A DNA stretch of 6,456 nucleotides from Clostridiales bacterium UBA1446 (lineage in GTDB: Bacteria > Bacillota > Clostridia > Oscillospirales > Oscillospiraceae): positions 200 to 6,655 of the forward strand of contig DCTG01000215.1 in assembly GCA_002329245.1 (NCBI GenBank), given 5' to 3'. A model generated the notes under the pieces. It saw only the letters and a list, made by a program, of their open reading frames with translations. It did no database searches and was not told where the DNA came from. Made by a program: the position numbers and the translations under genes. This document shows positions 1 through 5,187 of this stretch, one piece after another; the first letter of the stretch is position 1, and every line of letters starts with the position of its first letter.

Positions 1-1239
1 GGTATCCTGCAGCCATACAATGGGTACGCGGTCGCGCGCGCAGAGCGTGACGAATTCATTCATCTTGATGAGGCCCTGCCGGTACAGCTTGCCGCCGATC
101 GCCACGCCGTCCTCGATATATTCGGGATAGTTGAACAGGAGACCCTGCTTGTTGGCGATGACGCCGACGAGAAGGCCGTTCACCTTTGCCAGACCCGTGA
201 TCATTTCAGGGCCGTAACCCTTCTTGTACTCCAAAAATTCGCTGCCGTCAAAGAGGCGGCCGATGATCTCGTACATATCGTAAACCATCTTCTGGTCAAA
301 GGGAAGAATGGTGTAGAGATCGTCCGAGGCGAGAGCGGGCTCGGCGGGTTCGGCGACGCGGAAGAATTCGAGGTTGTAAGCAGGGATATAGGACATATAT
401 TTGCGGATGGCGTTTAATACTTCCTTCTCGTCGGAGTAGACTTCACGGAAGAAGCCGGTGGCGTCATGATGGATTTCCACGGAACCCGGAGGGGACGTTT
501 TGTTGCCTTTCTCGGCTTCGATCAGGTTCATGGCGCCTTCCATGTCGACATAGCCCTTGGGGTTCATGCCTCCCAAGATGCCGGCTCCGCCGACGGCCAT
601 GTTCGCCTTGCTGTGGGCAATGAGGATTGTGGGGCTGATGCTGTGGTAACCGCCGCCCGCGGGGTTGGTGCCGTAAATGGCGACCAAAACGGGTACGCCG
701 AGCTGCTCCAGTTCGGCATTGCGGAAGAACGGGGTGCCGCCGCCGCGGCGGTTGGGGTACACCTTTTCCTGCTCGTCCAACTTCACGCCGCTGCAGTTGA
801 GGACGTAAACCAAGGGGATGTGAAGAATCTTCGCGGTGTCGGACGCGCGGATGAGGTTTTCAGCCTGACCCGCGACCCAGGCGCCGGCGAGCTTCTTGTT
901 ATCCGAGGCTACGACTACGGCCCATTTTCCGCCGATGCGGGCCAGTCCTTTTACGATTGCGGTGCCCTCGTCGTTATCTTCGGGGTTAAAGAGGGAGTTG
1001 AGCGGGCACCAGGTTCCCTCGTCAATCAGCGCATTGACGCGCTGCATTGCGGTAAGCTGGCCGGATTCGTTGAGAGACTCGTCGGAGCGGCCTGCCGCCT
1101 GAATCTGTGCCGCGAGAGCGGCAAGCTCTTCTTCCACGGCGCGAAGAGCAGCTTTGTTGGATTCGTTGGCGTCCTCTACGGGAGAACCAACGGTTGGCAT
1201 GTTTTGAAAATAGTTTGGCATGGAATAGGGATTGATCAT
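1..1239 (-). CDS. gcdA: Glutaconyl-CoA decarboxylase alpha subunit (biotin-dependent carboxyltransferase), 3' end outside window
   Basis: This encodes the first 413 residues of a carboxyltransferase that moves the carboxyl group of glutaconyl-CoA (or a related acyl-CoA) to carrier-bound biotin; in the known complex it works with a membrane sodium-pump subunit and a biotin carrier. The reverse strand is open from the ATG at 1239 to the window edge. The N-terminus (MINPYSMPNYFQNMPTVG) and long internal stretches match my memory of the Acidaminococcus fermentans protein, about 587 residues long. Visible motifs are NKKLAGAWVAGQAE (residues 114-127), VLNCSGVK (146-153), YPNRRGGGTPFF (161-172), the oxyanion-hole region YGTNPAGGGYHSISP (189-203) and VGGAGILGGMNPKG (216-229). 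The end of the N-terminal crotonase-like domain and the start of the second are present. An AGGAG-type SD sits at 1251-1260. Methylmalonyl-CoA decarboxylase alpha is the main alternative, but that family is shorter and lacks this N-terminus. No gcdB, gcdC or gcdD lies on the visible side. Confidence 0.9.
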   Translation of the reverse strand, partial: MINPYSMPNYFQNMPTVGSPVEDANESNKAALRAVEEELAALAAQIQAAGRSDESLNESGQLTAMQRVNALIDEGTWCPLNSLFNPEDNDEGTAIVKGLARIGGKWAVVVASDNKKLAGAWVAGQAENLIRASDTAKILHIPLVYVLNCSGVKLDEQEKVYPNRRGGGTPFFRNAELEQLGVPVLVAIYGTNPAGGGYHSISPTILIAHSKANMAVGGAGILGGMNPKGYVDMEGAMNLIEAEKGNKTSPPGSVEIHHDATGFFREVYSDEKEVLNAIRKYMSYIPAYNLEFFRVAEPAEPALASDDLYTILPFDQKMVYDMYEIIGRLFDGSEFLEYKKGYGPEMITGLAKVNGLLVGVIANKQGLLFNYPEYIEDGVAIGGKLYRQGLIKMNEFVTLCARDRVPIVWLQDT

Positions 1240-1294
1240 TCTTCTCTAAACTCTCCTTCCTGCCGGGTTTGCCGGCCGGTCAAAATTTATCTCC
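1240..1294 (-). other. gcdA 5' leader with GC hairpin and SD
   Basis: This is the short transcribed leader between the predicted gcdA promoter and the ATG at 1239. It holds a GC-only inverted repeat, GCCGG at 1262-1266 and CCGGC at 1272-1276 with a 5-base loop, directly upstream of the purine-rich SD (GGAAGGAGAG on the minus strand, 1251-1260). The overlapping CCGGCCGG palindrome (1272-1279) allows alternative pairing. The hairpin could affect ribosome access, but no known riboswitch fold is recognisable. Confidence 0.45.
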
Positions 1295-1323
1295 ATTGTA
1301 TCATACCCAGTTTGGAATGTGAA
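1295..1323 (-). promoter_or_regulatory. Sigma-A-type promoter of gcdA
   Basis: Reading the minus strand, TTCACA (1323-1318) and TACAAT (1300-1295) are separated by exactly 17 bases. Each is one mismatch from the -35 and -10 consensus. The -10 is preceded by TGA, giving an extended -10 (TGaTACAAT). An A/T-rich tract with eight consecutive T lies just upstream, like an UP element. The predicted transcript starts about 50 bases before the ATG. The spoIIID terminator upstream supports independent transcription of gcdA. Confidence 0.75.
1296..1309. promoter_or_regulatory. Operator-like dyad over the gcdA -10
   Basis: The plus-strand sequence TTGTATCATACCCA contains the perfect inverted repeat GTATcATAC (1298-1306) and covers the gcdA -10 element. 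The flank CATTGTAT (1294-1301) recurs exactly at the promoter of the divergent carboxylase operon (2888-2895). The GTAT/ATAC half-sites resemble operators of FadR-subfamily GntR regulators, and such a regulator is encoded at 2048-2716. Binding is inferred only. Confidence 0.35.
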
Positions 1324-1387
1324 TAACTTTCCAAAAAAAATTAAACATGTGACCATTAACGGCAAAATTTGTTGCATTTGTATCCCC

Positions 1388-1431
1388 AAAAAAGCTGCGG
1401 GCGCCGGGTGGGGGGAATCGGCGCCCGCGCT
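1388..1431 (-). terminator. Rho-independent terminator of spoIIID
   Basis: A perfect 10-bp GC stem, GCGGGCGCCG (1397-1406) and CGGCGCCCGC (1419-1428), encloses a 12-base loop. On the minus strand it is followed by AGC and six T residues (1393-1388), the correct polarity for ending transcription of spoIIID 21 bases after its stop codon. The plus strand has only three T after the stem, so it is probably not bidirectional. Confidence 0.88.
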
Positions 1432-1451
1432 TTATGAAGGTCGGGTTGCAG

Positions 1452-1712
1452 TTAAGGGAGCTGATGCAGCTGCCTGTATTTTTCGCGGGTCGCAATTCCC
1501 CCGCGGATATGCCGCTCCGCTTTGTTCTCATCCAGTACATCCTTAACCTGAAGATATAAGGTACGGTTGAAGGCAGGAAGCCGTTCGGAGAGGTCTTTAT
1601 GTACGGTTGATTTTGAAATCCCAAATTTCTTGGCAGCCGCGCGCACCGTCGCCTTGTTCTCGATGATGTAAACCGCCAGATCGCAGGCGCGCTCTTCAAT
1701 GATACCCTTCAA
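1452..1712 (-). CDS. spoIIID: Sporulation transcriptional regulator SpoIIID
   Basis: This is a small DNA-binding protein of 86 residues that acts in the mother cell during endospore formation, switching genes of the sigma-E regulon on or off before sigma-K takes over. The helix-turn-helix is unmistakable: a segment near residue 19 (TVRAAAKKFGISKSTVHKDL, about 18-37) is followed by SERLP and, near the C-terminus, AERHIRGGIATREKY, both hallmarks of the family. The B. subtilis protein has 93 residues and starts MHDYIKERT; the TTG at 1712 gives the aligned start MKGIIEERA and has GGGGAG eight bases upstream, so it is preferred. An in-frame ATG at 1730 would add six residues but has no good SD. 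The gene is monocistronic: its own promoter lies upstream and a terminator follows directly. It appears functionally unrelated to the carboxylase genes around it. Confidence 0.95.
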   Translation of the reverse strand: MKGIIEERACDLAVYIIENKATVRAAAKKFGISKSTVHKDLSERLPAFNRTLYLQVKDVLDENKAERHIRGGIATREKYRQLHQLP

Positions 1713-1720
1713 AAACAACA

Positions 1721-1726
1721 CTCCCC
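1721..1726 (-). promoter_or_regulatory. SD that fixes the TTG start of spoIIID
   Basis: Minus-strand GGGGAG lies eight bases before the TTG at 1712. It overlaps the sequence just inside the upstream in-frame ATG (1730), so it can serve the TTG but not that ATG. This supports the shorter protein, which also aligns with the family N-terminus. Confidence 0.7.
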
Positions 1727-1748
1727 GCATTGAATTTCCACTGTTGAA

Positions 1749-1777
1749 AATATATGCGCAGAGTATTTTTGTTATGA
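1749..1777 (-). promoter_or_regulatory. Candidate sigma-E promoter of spoIIID
   Basis: On the minus strand, CATATATT (1756-1749) fits the sigma-E -10 pattern CATAnnnT. TCATAACA (1777-1770), 13 bases upstream, keeps the ATA core of the -35 pattern with mismatches at its edges. The implied transcription start near 1741 leaves a short leader ending in the SD. In B. subtilis spoIIID is transcribed by sigma-E RNA polymerase, which makes this assignment plausible; the -35 match is only partial. Confidence 0.5.
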
Positions 1778-1926
1778 GTGCGTACGAAAGTTTCGGCTCG
1801 GAAATCCGGAGAAAGAATACCGGTTCTTGAGAAGGCCGATTCCTTTGAAGGCCGGGAGAATCGGAAAGGCGCTGCACCCGGTCCCATGGAGATGCCGGGA
1901 CATAGAGGGGATGCTGTAAGATTTGA

Positions 1927-1955
1927 TTGAAATATGGGTGATATTCTGATATATT
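1927..1955 (+). promoter_or_regulatory. Sigma-A-type promoter of the GntR-family regulator
   Basis: TTGAAA (1927-1932) and TATATT (1950-1955) are separated by 17 bases, each one mismatch from consensus, with TGA directly before the -10 (extended -10). A start near 1962 leaves a leader of about 85 bases before the preferred TTG codon at 2048. Confidence 0.65.
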
Positions 1956-2015
1956 GATTTAACGATGAAAAGGATTGCGGCCGTAAGGGCGGGTATCGTG
2001 TGCATCCCATGAAAT

Positions 2016-2034
2016 ATCCGGAACGGTTCGGGAT
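2016..2034. promoter_or_regulatory. 19-bp dyad in the regulator leader
   Basis: ATCCGGAACGGTTCGGGAT is an inverted repeat with eight of nine positions paired around one central base (ATCC with GGAT, GAAC with GTTC). It ends one base before the SD region of the GntR gene. It could be an autoregulatory operator or an RNA hairpin limiting translation. Its sequence is unlike the GTATAC-type dyads at 2888-2911, so the same protein need not bind both. Confidence 0.4.
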
Positions 2035-2035
2035 T

Positions 2036-2039
2036 GGAG
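2036..2039 (+). promoter_or_regulatory. SD supporting the TTG start of the regulator
   Basis: GGAG stands eight bases before the TTG at 2048. The alternatives, GTG at 2000 and ATG at 2009, have no comparable SD (only a weak GGGCGGG before the GTG), which is why the shorter protein is annotated. Confidence 0.6.
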
Positions 2040-2047
2040 TAAACGCC

Positions 2048-2716
2048 TTGGAGAACAAAACGATTTCAAAGCAGCAGCTGGCTTATGAAAAAATAAAAGA
2101 GGCCATTATTACGGAACAGTACAAAGCGGATCAGCTTCTTTCCACGCGGGAATTGTGCAGGGATTTGGGCATCAGCCGCACACCCGTGGCGGAAGCGTTG
2201 CGGCGTCTTGCGTACGAGGGGTTTGTCGAAGCGATTCCGGAGAAAGGCATGTTTGTTTCAAGGGTTCATATCGAGGACTTTTTGGAATTATATGAAATCA
2301 AAATGGGGTTGGAAGGGTTGGCGGCCAGGCTTTGCGCGGCCCGGAAAACCGACGATTTGGTCAGGCAGATGGAAAAAACGCTGCAGCAGTACGAGATGGA
2401 AGTAAAACGGGGCAATTATCTGAAAGCGGTCCAAAAAGACAACGAGTTCCACATGCAGTTTATTTCCGGAGCCAAAAACAGCAGGCTTGAAAATTATCTG
2501 CGTATCGTATTGGAGCAGTGCGGCCGCGCCGTCACGCTTTCCGCCTCCGACCCCGTCCGGATGGAAAACGTCATCATTCCGGCCCATCAGAAAATATTCG
2601 AGGGAATCGCCGCGGGAGATCCGGACCGCGCGGAAAAGGCGGCCCGGGAGCATGTTTTGAATGTGCAGGAGTTTTTCACACAATATCAGATTAAACACTA
2701 TTTCGTCATGAAATAA
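2048..2716 (+). CDS. GntR-family transcriptional regulator, FadR/FCD subfamily
   Basis: This is a 222-residue cytoplasmic DNA-binding regulator if started at the TTG. The N-terminal winged helix-turn-helix spans roughly residues 10-75, with LSTRELCRDLGISRTPVAEAL at about 31-51 (split here as LSTRELCRDLG and ISRTPVAEAL) and wing LAYEGFVEAIPEKGMFV following. The C-terminal all-helical FCD ligand domain keeps the usual metal-ligand pattern: Asp131 and His135 (DNEFH), His180 (PAHQKI) and His202 (REHV). Family members commonly sense small carboxylic acids, often substrates of neighbouring pathways. It has its own promoter and a terminator after it, and it stands between gcdA and the carboxylase operon, both with GTAT/ATAC dyads at their promoters, so it is a good candidate regulator of both. 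The effector cannot be read from the sequence. The two upstream in-frame starts would add 13 or 16 residues unlike the family. Confidence 0.88.
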   Translation: MENKTISKQQLAYEKIKEAIITEQYKADQLLSTRELCRDLGISRTPVAEALRRLAYEGFVEAIPEKGMFVSRVHIEDFLELYEIKMGLEGLAARLCAARKTDDLVRQMEKTLQQYEMEVKRGNYLKAVQKDNEFHMQFISGAKNSRLENYLRIVLEQCGRAVTLSASDPVRMENVIIPAHQKIFEGIAAGDPDRAEKAAREHVLNVQEFFTQYQIKHYFVMK

Positions 2717-2729
2717 AAAGCAACATATC

Positions 2730-2746
2730 GCGGGCCTGAAGCCCGC
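2730..2746 (+). repeat. Small hairpin after the regulator gene
   Basis: GCGGGC and GCCCGC form a 6-bp GC stem with a CTGAA loop, 13 bases after the stop codon. No T tract follows, so it is not a complete terminator; it may stabilise the 3' end or act with the larger hairpin just downstream. Confidence 0.5.
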
Positions 2747-2754
2747 TTGGGAAC

Positions 2755-2806
2755 CGCCGCGCTTGGGTTGGAGAAATCTATCTCAAAGCGCGGCGCTTTC
2801 TTTTTC
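2755..2806 (+). terminator. Rho-independent terminator of the GntR gene
   Basis: A 10-bp stem CGCCGCGCTT (2755-2764) and AAGCGCGGCG (2786-2795) is extended inside by GAGA/TCTC (2771-2774 and 2781-2784). It is followed by CTTTCTTTTT (2796-2805). It separates the regulator from the carboxylase operon. Confidence 0.85.
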
Positions 2807-2858
2807 TGCAGGAATGCACGGAGTGTTAAAGTTCTCTGTTTTTTACGGAAGAACGGTA

Positions 2859-2887
2859 TTGACACCGGAAGGGAATAAGGATAGTAT
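2859..2887 (+). promoter_or_regulatory. Promoter of the carboxylase operon
   Basis: A perfect -35 TTGACA (2859-2864) is followed after 17 bases by TAGTAT (2882-2887), a -10 with two mismatches. The start would fall near 2894, inside the first operator-like dyad, leaving a leader of about 50 bases before the GTG at 2947. The good -35 and weaker -10 overlapped by dyads suggest a repressible promoter. Confidence 0.7.
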
Positions 2888-2911
2888 CATTGTATACAGG
2901 TGGCATACCAC
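2888..2911. promoter_or_regulatory. Tandem operator-like dyads at the carboxylase operon start site
   Basis: Two near-palindromes sit next to each other: TTGTATACAG (2890-2899) and GTGGCATACCAC (2900-2911). Both fit the TnGTATACnA-like pattern often bound by FadR-subfamily GntR regulators, with the second having C for T in its centre. They cover the predicted transcription start, so a bound protein would block transcription. CATTGTAT (2888-2895) recurs at the gcdA promoter (1294-1301). The adjacent GntR protein is the obvious candidate ligand, not proven. Confidence 0.5.
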
Positions 2912-2946
2912 TTGAATTTATCTAAGGAAGAAAGAGGGGAGCGATT

Positions 2947-3603
2947 GTGAAGGAAGAAAGCGGAAAGCTTGTACCATGGAAAATCCGGCGGGAGAGATGC
3001 GCCTTACTTGTAATCGATATGCAAAACGACTTTCTGAAACCGGGAGGAGTTTTGTATTTCAATGACGAGCCGATGCGGATCCTGCCTCAGATCAAGCGGC
3101 TGCTTGATTTTAGCCGCAAAACGGGGATTCCCGTGATGTATACCAAAACCGTTTTAAAGGATCAATTCGCCATTTCGCCTCTCGAAGCCTCCTATCAGCC
3201 GGTTCTGTTTCAAAAAGGTTTGCGGGAAGGGACGTGGGGCGTCGAAATCATTGATGAATTGGCTCCGCTGCCGGAAGAGCAAATCGTCGTGAAGCACCGG
3301 TACGACGCCTTCTTCAATACGAATTTAGAGCTCTTATTGCGCAATATCGGCGGTTCGGGGAAGATTGACACCGTGATCATTGTCGGAACGGTTACAAACG
3401 TCTGCTGCGAAAGCACGGCTCGGGCTGCCTTTATGCGCGATTTTAAGGTGGTATTTGTAAGCGACGCCAACGGCACTTACGAGGAAGCGGCGCATCGGGC
3501 GACGCTATATAACATCGGCCGCTTCTTCGGGCGCGTAATCGATACGGAAACCCTGCTGGCGGTGCTTGAGGAAGGAGAGGAAGACGGGACGGAATTGCTG
3601 TGA
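2947..3603 (+). CDS. Isochorismatase-like cysteine hydrolase, substrate unknown
   Basis: This 218-residue soluble enzyme has the isochorismatase fold. The catalytic triad is Asp24 (VIDMQNDF, 22-29), Lys116 (VVKHRYDAF, 114-122) and Cys153 in VGTVTNVCCESTARAAFMRD (146-165), which also carries the usual cis-peptide loop before Thr150. Relatives cleave amides, N-carbamoyl groups or, without the cysteine, isochorismate. The presence of the cysteine argues for amide or carbamoyl hydrolysis. The D-x-H metal motif of nicotinamidases is not seen, so pyrazinamidase/nicotinamidase is unlikely. The GTG start is set by AGGGGAG at 2935-2941, five bases upstream. It is the first gene after the promoter and precedes the carboxyltransferase by 53 bases, so it is probably cotranscribed and may process the substrate or product of the carboxylase. 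Ureidoacrylate-, biuret- or carbamoylsarcosine-type hydrolases are possible relatives that cannot be told apart by eye. Confidence 0.88.
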   Translation: MKEESGKLVPWKIRRERCALLVIDMQNDFLKPGGVLYFNDEPMRILPQIKRLLDFSRKTGIPVMYTKTVLKDQFAISPLEASYQPVLFQKGLREGTWGVEIIDELAPLPEEQIVVKHRYDAFFNTNLELLLRNIGGSGKIDTVIIVGTVTNVCCESTARAAFMRDFKVVFVSDANGTYEEAAHRATLYNIGRFFGRVIDTETLLAVLEEGEEDGTELL

Positions 3604-3656
3604 ATGGGAAGAAGACCTGAAAGTCGGAAGAAAATGACGAATTAGAGGTGAAATGC

Positions 3657-5168
3657 ATGGCAAAGGTTCTTAATTTTATCGACACGACCACCCGGGATGG
3701 GTCGCAGAGCAACTGGGCGGCCGGAATGCCGATCGGCATGATGGAAGCCGTATTGGAGGATATCGACCAGGCTGGATTCCGCTCCCTTTGCTGCCCGCTG
3801 ATGCAGCTGCACTTTAAAAAGGTGATTCGGGACCTGAAGGAAGACCCCTGGGAAATGGTCCGCATGTTCGCAAAAAAGGCGCCGAGAACCAAAAAGGGAT
3901 GCATCCTGCAGCCCTCCCTCTGGCCCTTTGACATTGTAAATTTCAACCGGGAAGCAGTTGAGCTTTACACCAAAATGCTCGTGGACATGGGCGCGCTGCA
4001 GCGGGTGCAGATTACCGGAAACGTCATGGGGCACAAGCATTATCACTGGTTTGTACCGTTTTTGAAAAAGATGGGGCTCGAAGTTGCCTTCGCCTTGTGT
4101 TACTACATATCGCCCCGGCACACGGATGCGTATTACGCGGAAAAGACAAAGATGATGATGGATTACGGCGCGGATGTCATGTATCTGAAGGATGCCGGCG
4201 GGCTTTTGGATATCGACAACGTGAGAAGAGTCTATACCATTATGAAGGCAAATTCCGGCGATAAGCTGACGGAAATTCACAGCCACTGCACGACGGGATT
4301 GGCAGACGCCGTATACGTGGAGGCAATGAAACTCGGCTGCGACGGATTCCACGTGGCGATACCGCCCCTGGCGGAGGGGACCGCGCAGCCGTCGGTGTTC
4401 AACGTGGCGGAAAACGCAAAGGCTTTGGGGTATGAGGTGAACCTCGATTTGGATCGCCTGCGCCACGTTTCCAAAAAGCTTTACGCGATGGCCGCCGAGG
4501 CGAACCTTCCCACGTTCGGACCCACGCGCTATAAGGTTGCCCAATACCAGCACAGAATCCCCGGCGGCGTCATTTCGAACATGACGCACCAGCTCAAAGA
4601 ACTGAAGCTCGAAAACAGGGTGGACGAGGTCATCGACGAGGTAATCCGTGTGTGCGCCGAAACCGGTGAACCGCACATGATCACGCCGTATTCGCAGTTT
4701 GTCTGCACGCAGGCCGCCATCAACGTCGCCTTGGGCGAACGTTACAAGATCGTCATCGACGAGTTTATTCAGTTTGCGTTGGGCAATTACAGTGAAGACT
4801 CCGGCTATCTTGAAATGGATCCCAACCTGCGGGATTACTTCCTGAGTCTTCCCCGCGCGAAAGAAATCGCGGAAAGAACGAAACGGCAGGAAGAGGAGCA
4901 GAACAAGCCGCTTTCCGAATTCCGGAAACAGTTTGGCGAAAACCTCTCCGACGAGGAGTTCCTGCTTCGCTATATCATGAACGGAACCAAGGAAATCGAG
5001 ATTATGCGGGAAGCTACGAAGGATCGTCCTTGGAAACGCTTTTCCTGCGTGGAATCACCGGTTTTGGATCTCATTCGCGATTTGGGCAAGCAGCCCAAGA
5101 TTACCCAGGTTCAGGTTAAGCAGGGGGAGAAAACCCTTGTGCTCAAAAAACAGAGCGACGCAGTGTGA
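3657..5168 (+). CDS. 5S/pyruvate carboxylase-type carboxyltransferase subunit, divergent
   Basis: This 503-residue protein is a TIM-barrel carboxyltransferase related to transcarboxylase 5S, oxaloacetate decarboxylase alpha and the pyruvate carboxylase CT domain; it should transfer a carboxyl group between biotin and an acceptor. Conserved elements are FIDTTTRDGSQS (7-18; metal ligand Asp9), YISPRHTDAYY (150-160), MYLKDAGGLL (175-184; carboxy-lysine candidate Lys178), IHSHCTTGLADA (207-218; metal ligands His208 and His210), HRIPGGVISNM (299-309) and TPYSQFVCTQA (343-353). Expected LLRGQNxxGY and FRVFDALND motifs are replaced by ILQPSLWPFD (83-92) and LQRVQITGN (114-122), so the keto-acid pocket is altered. 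It carries no biotin domain; a separate carrier follows 19 bases later. The tail (about 468-497) resembles the N-terminus of AccB. The ATG at 3657 has AGAGGTG six bases upstream and is preferred over an in-frame GTG at 3648 that overlaps that SD. The substrate is unknown; oxaloacetate decarboxylase or pyruvate carboxylase subunit B are the likely automatic names. Confidence 0.85.
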   Translation: MAKVLNFIDTTTRDGSQSNWAAGMPIGMMEAVLEDIDQAGFRSLCCPLMQLHFKKVIRDLKEDPWEMVRMFAKKAPRTKKGCILQPSLWPFDIVNFNREAVELYTKMLVDMGALQRVQITGNVMGHKHYHWFVPFLKKMGLEVAFALCYYISPRHTDAYYAEKTKMMMDYGADVMYLKDAGGLLDIDNVRRVYTIMKANSGDKLTEIHSHCTTGLADAVYVEAMKLGCDGFHVAIPPLAEGTAQPSVFNVAENAKALGYEVNLDLDRLRHVSKKLYAMAAEANLPTFGPTRYKVAQYQHRIPGGVISNMTHQLKELKLENRVDEVIDEVIRVCAETGEPHMITPYSQFVCTQAAINVALGERYKIVIDEFIQFALGNYSEDSGYLEMDPNLRDYFLSLPRAKEIAERTKRQEEEQNKPLSEFRKQFGENLSDEEFLLRYIMNGTKEIEIMREATKDRPWKRFSCVESPVLDLIRDLGKQPKITQVQVKQGEKTLVLKKQSDAV

Positions 5169-5187
5169 GAAATGGGAGGGTCAGAAC

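Larger units (their letters stand above)
1713..2047. other. Divergent intergenic region, no gene seen
   Basis: These 335 bases between the divergent spoIIID and GntR-regulator starts contain promoters for both but no convincing gene. Reverse-strand reading frames here extend upstream from spoIIID and look like no known protein. Besides the listed promoters and dyad, there is a 7-bp inverted repeat CCGATTC/GAATCGG (1836-1842 and 1858-1864) and a direct repeat of GAAGGCCG (1831-1838 and 1847-1854). Neither has a T tract, so neither is a standard terminator. Confidence 0.6.

Noticed and set aside
466..1326. Long plus-strand open frame of 286 codons
   Set aside because: It is antisense to gcdA, whose reverse-strand translation matches a known protein over its full length; the plus-strand product has no recognisable motif.
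1836..1864. Inverted repeat CCGATTC/GAATCGG as a terminator or attachment site
   Set aside because: The stem is only 7 bp with a 15-base loop and no T tract, and no integrase or duplicated flank is present.
1713..1877. N-terminal extension of SpoIIID to an upstream start at 1877
   Set aside because: The extra 55 residues resemble nothing in the family, no SD supports the start, and the candidate promoter and SD fall inside this stretch.
1965..2012. Possible 15-codon leader peptide (MKRIAAVRAGIVCIP) before the regulator
   Set aside because: There is no SD upstream, no run of a single amino acid and no attenuator-like hairpin with T tract, so it is probably chance.
2288..2698. Minus-strand open frame of 136 codons
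   Set aside because: It is antisense to the GntR-family gene, which has intact helix-turn-helix and FCD motifs.
3642..4676. Long minus-strand open frame of 344 codons
   Set aside because: It lies entirely opposite the carboxyltransferase gene, whose translation carries clear family motifs; it is an antisense artefact of codon composition.
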